Positions 1 through 6,640 of a stretch of DNA of 11,675 nucleotides are shown here, in pieces. Source of the stretch: Rubrobacter sp. (GTDB lineage: Bacteria; Actinomycetota; Rubrobacteria; Rubrobacterales; Rubrobacteraceae); NCBI GenBank assembly GCA_016781885.1, contig JADDPM010000030.1, positions 6,549-18,223 on the forward strand. Reading direction: 5' to 3'. Each line of letters starts with the position of its first letter. Position 1 is the first letter of the stretch. Position numbers and translations under genes: made by a program. Under the pieces are notes generated by a model. That model was not told the origin of the DNA. It saw nothing but the letters and a program-made list of their open reading frames with translations, and made no database searches.

Positions 1-1443
1 CTGCAGTGCAACAACTTCGAGGTCATAGACCTCGGGGTGATGGTGCCGGCGGCGAAGATCCTTGAGACCGCGAAGGAGAAGGGCGCGGATATCATCGGGC
101 TCTCGGGGCTCATAACGCCCTCTCTCGACGAGATGGTCCACGTCGCGAGCGAGATGCAGCGGCAGGGCTTCAACCTACCGCTGCTTATCGGCGGGGCGAC
201 GACCTCGCAGACGCACACGGCTGTCAAGATAGCACCGAGCTATGAGCAGCCCACGATCCACGTAAAAGACGCCTCGCGCGCCGTCGGCGTGGCCCAGAAC
301 CTTGTGAGTGAGGGACGCCGCGAGAGCTACGCCGAGCAGATCGCCGCCGACTACGAGGAGGTGCGCGTCAAGCACGCCGGGCGCCGCTCCAAGACCAGGA
401 TGGCGACGCTGGAGAGGGCGCGGGCGAACCGGATGAAGATAGACTGGCAGGGCTACGCCCCGCCGAAGCCGAACGTCCTCGGCGTGCGTGCGTTCGAGGA
501 CTACCCGCTGGAGGAGATCCGACCTTACATCGACTGGACTCCCTTCTTCCACTCCTGGCAGCTAAAGGCGAGCTACCCGAAGATCTTCGACGACCCCGAG
601 AAGGGCGAGGAGGCGAAGAAGCTCTTCGCTGACGCCCAAGAACTGCTCGACCGGATCATCGAGGAGAAGTGGCTCACGGCCCGCGCCGTGTTCGGGCTCT
701 TCCCGGCGAGCTCCCTGCCGAACGATTCCGTCGAGGTCTACACGGACGAGTCGCGGGAGAAGGTGCTGACGGAGCTTCACTTCCTGCGTCAGCAGAAGCA
801 GAAGCCGCCGGGCCGCCCGAACCACTCCCTCGTAGACTTCGTCGCCCCGAAGGAGACGGGCCTTGAGGACCACGTCGGGCTCTTCGCTGTTACGGCAGGT
901 ATAGGCGCCGACGAGGCCGCCCGGCGCTTCGAGGAAGAGAACGACGTCTACAACGCGATCATGGTCAAGGCCCTGGCCGACCGCCTCGCCGAGGCGTTCG
1001 CCGAGCTGCTGCACAGGCGGGTCCGCAAGGAGTTCTGGGGCTACGCGGCAGACGAGAAACTGGACCCAGATGACCTCATCCGGGAGGAGTACCGGGGCAT
1101 CCGTCCCGCCCCCGGCTACCCGGCCTGCCCCGAGCACACTGAGAAACGCAAGCTATGGGAGCTTCTGGACGTGGAGGAGAACGCCGGCATCTCGCTAACC
1201 GAAAGCTGCGCCATGACGCCGGGTGCTGCGGTCAGTGGCTACTACTTCTCCCACCCGGACTCCCGCTACTTCGGCGTCGCAGAGATAGGCCGCGACCAGG
1301 TCTCCGACTACGCCGAGCGCAAGGGCATGACCCTCGAAGAGGCCGAGAAGTGGCTCTCCCCGAACCTCGCCTACGACCCCGACGAGCAAAACGGTGCCGG
1401 GGAAACGGAGGTGCCGCAGGCCCGGAGCAAGTCCGCAAGTTAG
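1..1443 (+). CDS. metH: Methionine synthase, cobalamin-dependent (MetH), C-terminal part; 5' end outside the window
   Basis: MetH transfers a methyl group from methyltetrahydrofolate to homocysteine through cobalamin, in the cytoplasm. The frame is open from base 1, so the 5' end (homocysteine, folate and cap domains, and the DxHxxG cobalamin ligand) lies outside the window. Roughly the first 105 visible residues are the rest of the Rossmann-like B12-binding domain, with the GLSGLITPS and IGGATTS segments that contact the cobalamin tail. After a linker, residues from about 150 to the end form the SAM-dependent reactivation domain. It carries the SAM-binding motif RPAPGYP (about 1102-1122) and the ESCAMTPGAAVSGYYF and LSPNLAYDP segments typical of the family's C terminus. 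The gene converges on the Argonaute gene with only about 75 nt between them and no clear terminator. Identity is secure. Confidence 0.97.
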   Translation: MQCNNFEVIDLGVMVPAAKILETAKEKGADIIGLSGLITPSLDEMVHVASEMQRQGFNLPLLIGGATTSQTHTAVKIAPSYEQPTIHVKDASRAVGVAQNLVSEGRRESYAEQIAADYEEVRVKHAGRRSKTRMATLERARANRMKIDWQGYAPPKPNVLGVRAFEDYPLEEIRPYIDWTPFFHSWQLKASYPKIFDDPEKGEEAKKLFADAQELLDRIIEEKWLTARAVFGLFPASSLPNDSVEVYTDESREKVLTELHFLRQQKQKPPGRPNHSLVDFVAPKETGLEDHVGLFAVTAGIGADEAARRFEEENDVYNAIMVKALADRLAEAFAELLHRRVRKEFWGYAADEKLDPDDLIREEYRGIRPAPGYPACPEHTEKRKLWELLDVEENAGISLTESCAMTPGAAVSGYYFSHPDSRYFGVAEIGRDQVSDYAERKGMTLEEAEKWLSPNLAYDPDEQNGAGETEVPQARSKSAS

Positions 1444-1455
1444 GGAGACGAGTAG

Positions 1456-1481
1456 CTCACCCTGAACCTGCCTACGATCCC
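1456..1481 (+). repeat. Degenerate duplicate of the metH 3' coding end
   Basis: Positions 1456-1481 resemble metH 1354-1380 base by base, with three substitutions and one missing base. Read in the right frame, the copy encodes HPEPAYDPRAEK and a stop at about 1494-1496, which echoes the LSPNLAYDPDEQ end of MetH. It lies just after the metH stop codon. It may be a vestige of an older, longer C terminus or a small duplication made when DNA was inserted downstream. The similarity is seen directly; its origin is inference. Confidence 0.5.
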
Positions 1482-1518
1482 CGGGCAGAGAAGTGAAAAC
1501 GAACCAACCGAATTCGTA

Positions 1519-2964
1519 TCACATGTAAAAGCTGTATCTGGACTGTACGCGGTCGTTCTCGGTGTACTTGAGTATATTGCCGACACCGCGTGCGGCCCGG
1601 AGGGTTATGGGGTTGTGGTTGTCGAACTGCGTATTGTTCCAATTCATCTTTGTGAGGGCCAGTATCTCCCCAGCCAAGAAAGCGGGGGTTTGTTCGACGC
1701 CGTCGCAGAGGAGCCGTAGAGGACTCGGTACGTACATGCCCGGGTAGGTCGAGAAGAAGTCGACGCTACCTCTCGTGTATAGTAGATGAGAGCGTCGGTC
1801 GAGCGTAAGGAATGTCCCCCTCAGCGGAGGGTACTCGCCCTCCCGGAACAGGCGTGTGAAAGATTTTCCTACACTCAAAAAGTCGGCGGAGTCGACGTTG
1901 TTGGCTCTTAACGCCTCCCGGAAACCATTGAGTTCTTCGTCATTGTGGGCGGATGTCTTGTGTACCACGACCCGCGCAGGCAACGTCCTATGCTCGCTCC
2001 GGTACGTCTTCAAGGCGTTGTTCAACAGTTTGCACGAGTCCTCACCCGACATGTGCATCTGCCTATCCTCCTTGGACCGCTCTGCGGTGCCACCGCGGAG
2101 CACGATGCCATCGCCACGCTCGTTAAAAACCTGTGCAGTGCTGGTCAGGAGCCTAGATCGGTCAAGGGTCTTATAAAAGCTGACACCGATGAAGCAGGAG
2201 GTGAGCTCGCCAGGATCGCGGGCGATACGCCAGGGCGTACCTCCAGCTTTGTAGTACAGGGCGGTGTATACATTCCAGGCCCGTGTGGCCTCGTCCTGCA
2301 GGCGCCTGGGTCTCTCAGCCCGCCGTTTCTGCCGACGGCGCTTGCTCTCGTCATAGGTCGAGGGCTGTAAGAGTTGGATTGGCACGCCAAGACCCATAGC
2401 CCTCGCCTTAAGCAGGTTGTGGAAGTCGAGGTTCTTGGCTCCCGCGGGTTCCTCTTCTTCCGCGTCATCGTCCTCGGGAGGGCGATCTTGCTCCATATAA
2501 TCCAGTAGGCCCTCGGGTACCGCGCAAACTAGCACCTCTGTCGAGGCCTTCTCCGTCAGGCGCCGCATCTCCGAGAGGAACATATCCACAGCCTCACGAA
2601 CCACGCGGTTCCTGTCCGAGCTTTTAAACAGGGAGTCGAGCTCCCGCTGTTTGATGACGCCGTGCAGCCGAGAGTCGACGAAGAGGGGAGCCGATAAGTT
2701 GGTATCTTCGCCGAAGCCTGGGAACCGCGGGAACAGGTTCGGCTGCCTGCTCTCCTTCGCCTCAACTCCACGACCAATGCGCTCCAGCCAAGTGTGGACA
2801 CCCTCCACCCCTTCGGAGGTACCGACGATTCCGGTCCGCACCCTCTGTGGAGCCATCTCGCTACGGCAGTCCAGCGGCCCATGGTTCATCAGACCAAACC
2901 TGATGTCTACGTGGGCCCCGGTGCCAAACTCAAGCGCTGGCTCCTGTATGAAACCGGCGTTCAC
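1519..2964 (-). CDS. Short prokaryotic Argonaute (MID-PIWI), SPARDA-type, catalytically inactive
   Basis: This is the guide-binding sensor of a two-protein defence system. The 481-residue length and absence of N and PAZ domains define a short pAgo. The MID region (about 140-225) has the 5'-guide-binding pattern: H182 and K186 in FHNLLKA, Q197 in PIQLLQ, and a basic stretch at 207-222. An acidic stretch lies at about 164-172. The PIWI domain covers about 225-481. Its first catalytic Asp position reads Ser262 (FIGVSFY) and the second region reads HKTS (335-338), so the DEDX tetrad is lost and target slicing is not expected. Family-typical blocks include YTRGSVDFF (396-404), the TYPGMYVPSPL segment, KMNWNNTQFD (439-448) and a C terminus ending in FYM. 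The start is GTG, overlapping the effector stop as GTGA, so translation is probably coupled and the two proteins probably form a complex. Base composition is lower in GC than the flanks. Confidence 0.93.
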   Translation of the reverse strand: MNAGFIQEPALEFGTGAHVDIRFGLMNHGPLDCRSEMAPQRVRTGIVGTSEGVEGVHTWLERIGRGVEAKESRQPNLFPRFPGFGEDTNLSAPLFVDSRLHGVIKQRELDSLFKSSDRNRVVREAVDMFLSEMRRLTEKASTEVLVCAVPEGLLDYMEQDRPPEDDDAEEEEPAGAKNLDFHNLLKARAMGLGVPIQLLQPSTYDESKRRRQKRRAERPRRLQDEATRAWNVYTALYYKAGGTPWRIARDPGELTSCFIGVSFYKTLDRSRLLTSTAQVFNERGDGIVLRGGTAERSKEDRQMHMSGEDSCKLLNNALKTYRSEHRTLPARVVVHKTSAHNDEELNGFREALRANNVDSADFLSVGKSFTRLFREGEYPPLRGTFLTLDRRSHLLYTRGSVDFFSTYPGMYVPSPLRLLCDGVEQTPAFLAGEILALTKMNWNNTQFDNHNPITLRAARGVGNILKYTENDRVQSRYSFYM

Positions 2965-4295
2965 TGCTCGAACAACACCAACCCATCAGAGGACCCATCT
3001 TCGCCGCCCTCCTCGCCGCGACCAAGCCAAGCCTCGTCGTCTATCCCGGCCCCGAGTTCCACCTTCATCAACCCGTCAAACCGAAGCAGCGGATACTGGG
3101 GCTCGAGAAGGTTGCCATCCCTGCCCAGATACTCCGCCCACATGACAGTCTGGCCTAGAACGGCTTGATTCGTCTCCAACTGCTTAATCCCTGTGAGTTT
3201 GTCCTCGTAGAACCGGTCCGGCCACCGTCCGTCTCGGGTGAAGTAATAAGTAGGTATGATCTCAAGATACCAAGCATCGTCGAACCTCTTGAACCGCCCC
3301 TCGAAGGCTGAGTGTCGGTAGTACGCTATCTCCTTCGGGTTTTTCTTCTTTCGGTAACCGCGAAACACGGTGCGCGTGGCATCGTGGACAATGCTCTTGT
3401 AGCCCAGTTTGAAGTCGGACAAATCGTTGGTCGCCTGGAAATAATAGCAACCGTGGTCCTTACTAAAACGTAATCCCAGGGCGTGAGCTTTCGCCCGCAG
3501 GCACGAGTTGAGAAGCTGCACGAAGTCACGACGCACGTCCGGGTCTTCGGAGTAGGCCCACTCCTCGGAGTCGAAGGCCTCGACGGTGCCCTGGTCGCAG
3601 ATCTCGTCCCATGGCCACTCAGAAAGGTCGTTAAAGCTCAGTACGCTCTTGTATTTGGCAAACCACTCGTTGTCCTCGTGCGCGTCCAACTCTGTGAGCT
3701 TGTCTCGTACATCTTTGCCGGTGCGGTAATCGGTCTGCGCAGCGTACAACTGCTCGGGAAAGTGAGAGACTCTCAGGAGGTTAGAGTAGAGTGTTTCTTC
3801 TTTCGGTGAAGGGGCGAAGTAGAGGCCGGCGTCCTTCGGCACGGCCAAGCGGGCGAGCGCATCCCCGCAGCCTTCGTCGAAGCGGTCGCGCCGCTTATCG
3901 AATCTCACCTTCCGCGCAGCCCGCCTTCCGGGATCCTGGAAGTAGTCTTTGACCGAGACCCAGTAAGCTTCGCCTGATTGCGGTCTGGACACCACTAGTA
4001 TCACGGGGGCGTTGCCCTGCAACCAGTAATTGAGATCCTTTTCGTCACACCGGAATTCGAAACCTGTCTCGGTCTCGGCCTGGAAAGGTTTCGTCGTCGC
4101 CTTGCTCTGTACCTGGACAACGGAGTTGGTGACCTCGCCAGTCGTCGGATCCCTGATCTCTATAATCCCATCGACGCCCGCCTCCACCCCGCCAGTCGGG
4201 TACCACAAGAACCCCATGCTGAGCACGATACGGTGGATGAAGTTTACGCCTTGCTCGCCAACGATACTATGATGATGTATCTTCTTCGCGTTCAT
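2961..4295 (-). CDS. DREN (DUF4365)-APAZ effector nuclease of a SPARDA-type short Argonaute system
   Basis: This is the likely killing partner of the Argonaute. Residues about 8-145 match DUF4365, a PD-(D/E)xK/Mrr-like nuclease fold renamed DREN in SPARDA systems. Visible candidate catalytic residues are E14 (GEQGV), D42 (GVDGIIEI) and Q63/K65 (VQVQSKA). The later segments YWLQGNAPVILVV and AYWVSVKDYF are also typical of the domain. Residues about 160-425 match APAZ, the domain that replaces the N/linker part of long Argonautes and docks the short pAgo. Its hallmark blocks are YYRHSAFEGRF (325-335), IIPTYYFTRDG (346-356) and LETNQAVLGQTVMWAEYL (373-390). The C terminus is acidic. The ATG start is fixed because an in-frame TAA lies two codons upstream. 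No strong Shine-Dalgarno sequence is seen. In known SPARDA systems, guide-directed recognition of invader DNA unleashes indiscriminate DNA and RNA cleavage; that activity is inferred here. Confidence 0.92.
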   Translation of the reverse strand: MNAKKIHHHSIVGEQGVNFIHRIVLSMGFLWYPTGGVEAGVDGIIEIRDPTTGEVTNSVVQVQSKATTKPFQAETETGFEFRCDEKDLNYWLQGNAPVILVVSRPQSGEAYWVSVKDYFQDPGRRAARKVRFDKRRDRFDEGCGDALARLAVPKDAGLYFAPSPKEETLYSNLLRVSHFPEQLYAAQTDYRTGKDVRDKLTELDAHEDNEWFAKYKSVLSFNDLSEWPWDEICDQGTVEAFDSEEWAYSEDPDVRRDFVQLLNSCLRAKAHALGLRFSKDHGCYYFQATNDLSDFKLGYKSIVHDATRTVFRGYRKKKNPKEIAYYRHSAFEGRFKRFDDAWYLEIIPTYYFTRDGRWPDRFYEDKLTGIKQLETNQAVLGQTVMWAEYLGRDGNLLEPQYPLLRFDGLMKVELGAGIDDEAWLGRGEEGGEDGSSDGLVLFEQ

Positions 4296-4308
4296 TCTTT
4301 AGAGGCCA

Positions 4309-4322
4309 TTGGCAAGCACCAA
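4309..4322. promoter_or_regulatory. Inverted repeat TTGG-N6-CCAA upstream of the effector
   Basis: TTGG (4309-4312) and CCAA (4319-4322) form a small dyad 14 nt upstream of the effector ATG. Its position would suit a repressor operator or a regulator box. The arms are only 4 nt, so it could be chance. Confidence 0.2.
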
Positions 4323-4335
4323 TCGAGACCTTGCC

Positions 4336-4352
4336 GCGCCCATGCATGGCGC
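4336..4352. promoter_or_regulatory. Near-perfect palindrome GCGCC-C-ATGCAT-GGCGC
   Basis: The arms GCGCC (4336-4340) and GGCGC (4348-4352) flank the self-complementary core ATGCAT, with one extra C breaking the symmetry. It lies about 40 nt upstream of the effector start, a plausible operator position for a defence operon. No cognate regulator is encoded in the window. Function is unproven. Confidence 0.25.
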
Positions 4353-4356
4353 TTGT

Positions 4357-4485
4357 TCACCGGGAATCCCTTTCCTGTAAGAAGCTGAACACGATCTCCC
4401 TGAAGTTTAGCACGGTGCTCACCAACTCCCCGAGCTGCTCTTCAAGCCTCAACGGAAGGCTCTCAGAAGAAATCCGGTCTTCCAA
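4357..4485 (-). CDS. Possible 42-residue orphan or remnant ORF upstream of the defence operon
   Basis: The minus strand is open from a stop at 4552-4554 to TGA at 4357-4359. The only reasonable initiator I see is TTG at 4483-4485, giving 42 residues that begin EDRISSESLPLRLEEQLG and end FLQERDSR. The composition looks protein-like: amphipathic and helix-prone, with alternating Leu and Glu. It has no recognisable domain and no good ribosome-binding site. It ends 61 nt before the effector start. It may be the tail of a decayed gene rather than an active one. Confidence 0.2.
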   Translation of the reverse strand: MEDRISSESLPLRLEEQLGELVSTVLNFREIVFSFLQERDSR

Positions 4486-4606
4486 GATTACGAGTAGGTA
4501 GTGTGAAGCATGGCACGAAGGCCAGGCACTACATCTCGAATTGCGCAGATATTAGAAAGTCGTACGAAAGCAGAAGCACGGGGAGCAATGCTCGACACCT
4601 CTCCTT

Positions 4607-5559
4607 CTAATAGAACTCCGGCAGGATCTCCTTCTCGTAGAACTCGAAGAAGGCTCGCTGGTTTGGGCCGATCTGCTGGACGTAGACCTCGTCGTATCCG
4701 GCCTCGGCGAACTGCCGGATCGTCTCCCGGTGCGGCTCGGGATCGGGACCGCAGGGGATGGTCCCGGCGATCATCTCCTCAGTGACCAGCTCGGCGGCCT
4801 GCTCGTAGTGGGCCGGGGTAGGCAAGATCTGGCCGAGCTCACCGGGTAACCCATCGTTTGGCCAGAGGCGGTGCGCAATACGGCGGCACTCTCCCTCATC
4901 CTCGCCGTAGCAGACTTTGAAGGCACCGTGGGCGGGCTTGTCCCCGCCGCCGGATGAGCGGAAGAGACCCAGAAGCTCGGCGTTGGGAGCGACGTTCACG
5001 TAGCCGTCGCCCACCCTCGCGGCGAGTCGGGTCGCCTTGGGGCCGAAACCGGAGACCAGTAGGGGGGCGGCTCGTCGGGGAGTGTGTAGATACGGGCGTT
5101 GTCTACACGATAATGCTTGCCCTCGTGACTCTTGGTGCCGCCCTCCCATAGGAGCCGTATGACCTCTATGGCCTCCTCCAGCATCTCCAGGCGCACGTCG
5201 GTCGAAGGCCAGGGGCCGCCGAAGATGTGCTCGTTTAACGCCTCGCCGCTCCCGACGCCGAACTCGAAGCGGCCCGGGAGCATCACCGCAGAGGTCGCAG
5301 CGGCCTGGGCTATGACCGCCGGGTGGATGCGGATGGTCGGGCAGGTAACGGCGGTGACTACCTTTGCGTTTCGAGTGGTTTGGGCGAGGCCCCCGATCAC
5401 GCTCCACACGAACGGGCTGTTTCCCTGCGCCTCGACCCACGGGTGGTAGTGGTCGGAGATCCACAACGCCTCGAAGCCGGCATCCTCGGCCATTCGAGCC
5501 TGCTCCAAGAGCTCCCGCGGTCCCCACTCTTCGCAAGAGAGAAAATAGCCGATCCTCAT
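4607..5559 (-). pseudogene. F420-dependent LLM-class oxidoreductase (G6PDH-like subfamily), apparent frameshift
   Basis: Both halves match one F420-dependent luciferase-like oxidoreductase of about 318 residues, a cytoplasmic TIM-barrel enzyme using reduced deazaflavin. The first half (5559 to about 5062) begins MRIGYFLSCEEWGPRELLEQ and includes ISDHYHPW, TAVTCPTIRIHPA and GVGSGEALNEH, typical of the F420 pocket. It then leaves frame at TLPDEPPP. The second half (about 5061-4607), one frame over, resumes with LLVSGFGPKATRLAARVGDG and continues through KVCYGEDEGE, HRLWPNDGLPGEL and YDEVYVQQIGPNQ to a normal C terminus. The break coincides with a run of six G on the plus strand (5062-5067); seven would restore the frame. 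A strong GGGAGG ribosome-binding site lies 5 nt upstream of the ATG. All other family blocks look intact, so this is either a very recent mutation or a base-calling error. The natural substrate is unknown. Confidence 0.85.
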
Positions 5560-5564
5560 GCAAA

Positions 5565-5570
5565 CCTCCC
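5565..5570 (-). promoter_or_regulatory. Shine-Dalgarno site of the F420 oxidoreductase gene
   Basis: On the minus strand, GGGAGG is followed by 5 nt and then the ATG at 5559. It fixes this start and argues that the gene was recently functional despite the frameshift. Confidence 0.6.
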
Positions 5571-5673
5571 GGTAGACATCCTCCGACGCGCTCTACAACA
5601 CGCTACCCCGCGAACAAGGGGCAGAAACGCCAGTCGAGAAGAAGCATCACCAGTCAAAGCCGAAAGCCGACCG

Positions 5674-6345
5674 TTAAGAGACGAACTCGACCTCGTCGAA
5701 GCCCAGAGTGGTAACGAAGGCCCGGATGCTGTCCTCGGCGTTGCTATTCGCGTAGTCGAGGATACCGTTCTCTTCGGCCGTAGCGGTGATCTCCGCTTCC
5801 GCCTCCCGGCGGGCCTCGCCGACCATCTCGTCGTCGGGCCGGATCCTCAGTATCCCCTGGTCCCGGTCGTAGACGGCAGTCTTCTCCTCGTCCAGACTGG
5901 ACGAAAGTATCTCGGGCTCCGGCAACCGTATGGTCACCCTCTCCCCATCCACCACGATGTCATCCTCCCCTAGAGAGACCAGGTCCACGCCCGCCTCCAC
6001 CTCGCCCGTCGCGACGAGCACGATCTTCTCCCCCGTCAAAAACCGCTCCAGGGAGCTATCCCCACTCTCCTTCGTAATCACCACGGACTCCGTCCACCTA
6101 ACGGTTGCAAGCCGATCCAGAGCCTGGACGCCCTCGACGACCACCGGACTCGTCGTGGTCCTGGTCCCCCCGTCGCCGAAGAGAGCGCCCAAGAGCGGGA
6201 GCCGGGCACCATACCAGGCGAGCCCCACGCCTATAACCATAGACAGGATCACGAGCATAAGAGCCAGGACCACTGTCGCCCCGAGGCCCCCGCCCTTCTT
6301 GTCTCCGCCCAACAAGCGCCTCAAAAAGAACATGACAAAAAGCAT
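5674..6345 (-). CDS. DUF4230 family membrane-anchored protein
   Basis: The protein has 223 residues. A short basic N terminus (RRLLGGDKKGGG) precedes one hydrophobic segment at about residues 21-46, so I infer a single membrane anchor with the rest probably extracytoplasmic. The soluble part matches DUF4230, with ATGEVEAGVDLVSL (112-125) followed by GERVTIRLPEPEIL (134-147) and LDEEKTAVYDRDQGIL. A helical, acidic region (about 170-200) leads to the C terminus. No catalytic role is known for the family. The start could be the ATG at 6345 or the ATG four codons later at 6333; neither has a strong ribosome-binding site. It lies 75 nt after the YjzC-like gene on the same strand and may be cotranscribed with serA. 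Family assignment rests on recalled motif similarity. Confidence 0.82.
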   Translation of the reverse strand: MLFVMFFLRRLLGGDKKGGGLGATVVLALMLVILSMVIGVGLAWYGARLPLLGALFGDGGTRTTTSPVVVEGVQALDRLATVRWTESVVITKESGDSSLERFLTGEKIVLVATGEVEAGVDLVSLGEDDIVVDGERVTIRLPEPEILSSSLDEEKTAVYDRDQGILRIRPDDEMVGEARREAEAEITATAEENGILDYANSNAEDSIRAFVTTLGFDEVEFVS

Positions 6346-6420
6346 TCTACCAGCCGACAGTCACGCCGCCCTCACTCCGACAGACGCCCCGGAGCAACAG
6401 AGCGCTACCGGCTCGCCGCT

Positions 6421-6633
6421 CTACCCTTGAATGTTGGTTCCCCGCCAGCGAGTGTGCTGCCCCAACCCCTCGGCCTCCGGGAACTCCTCGCCCTTGGTGA
6501 GCTGGACGCGGACCGGGGGGAGCATAGTCCCCCGGTCGCATATAAAGGTGCCGCTCACAGGCGCCTTCTCGCCCGGCTTGAAGACCGGGCCGTAGGGCCG
6601 GTAGCGGGCGAGTATCTCGTCTACGTTCGCCAT
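6421..6633 (-). CDS. YjzC-like small protein
   Basis: This 70-residue soluble protein contains FKPGEKAPVSGTF (18-30), followed by a variable stretch and LTKGEEFPE (45-53). This is the layout of the YjzC family of small bacterial proteins, whose function is not established. The N-terminal 17 residues (MANVDEILARYRPYGPV) are an extension relative to the short Bacillus-type form I recall. The ATG lies 7 nt after the serA stop with no Shine-Dalgarno sequence, so translation probably depends on ribosomes finishing serA. Codon use is like its neighbours. I assign the family with moderate confidence and no function. Confidence 0.72.
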   Translation of the reverse strand: MANVDEILARYRPYGPVFKPGEKAPVSGTFICDRGTMLPPVRVQLTKGEEFPEAEGLGQHTRWRGTNIQG

Positions 6634-6640
6634 CGAGATG

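Larger units (their letters stand above)
4296..4606. other. Spacer between the F420 oxidoreductase remnant and the defence module
   Basis: These 311 nt hold no convincing gene. They contain two palindromic elements close to the effector start (4309-4322 and 4336-4352), which make this the likely promoter/operator region of the defence operon, and a reading frame without ATG at 4357-4551 on the minus strand. I found no clear sigma70-type -35/-10 pair and no terminator hairpin with a T-tract. Base composition is mixed, lower in GC than the serA region. Confidence 0.5.

Noticed and set aside
1155..1496. Plus-strand frame ending in HPEPAYDPRAEK
   Set aside because: Most of it is a frame shadow of metH; only its tail is notable, because it comes from the duplicated metH end.
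1444..1518. Bidirectional terminator between metH and the Argonaute gene
   Set aside because: I could not find a stem with a flanking T-tract; only the short CCCGGG palindrome is present.
2961..4295. TIR or SIR2 effector (SPARTA or SPARSA type)
   Set aside because: The N-terminal domain has a GVDGIIEI...QVQSKA nuclease pattern, not the NAD-binding motifs of SIR2 or the TIR fold motifs.
4510..4785. Plus-strand frame of 91 codons beginning MARRPGTTSR
   Set aside because: It is Arg/Ser/Pro-rich, has no good ribosome-binding site, and two thirds of it is antisense to the oxidoreductase.
4607..5563. Single uninterrupted minus-strand frame of 318 codons read as one protein
   Set aside because: Only its C-terminal part is the real oxidoreductase; the first 165 or so residues are an out-of-frame shadow of the true N-terminal half (5559 to about 5062).
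6400..6421. Inverted repeat GAGCG-N12-CGCTC as a terminator
   Set aside because: The arms are short, the loop is long and no T-run follows, so it is not a convincing intrinsic terminator.
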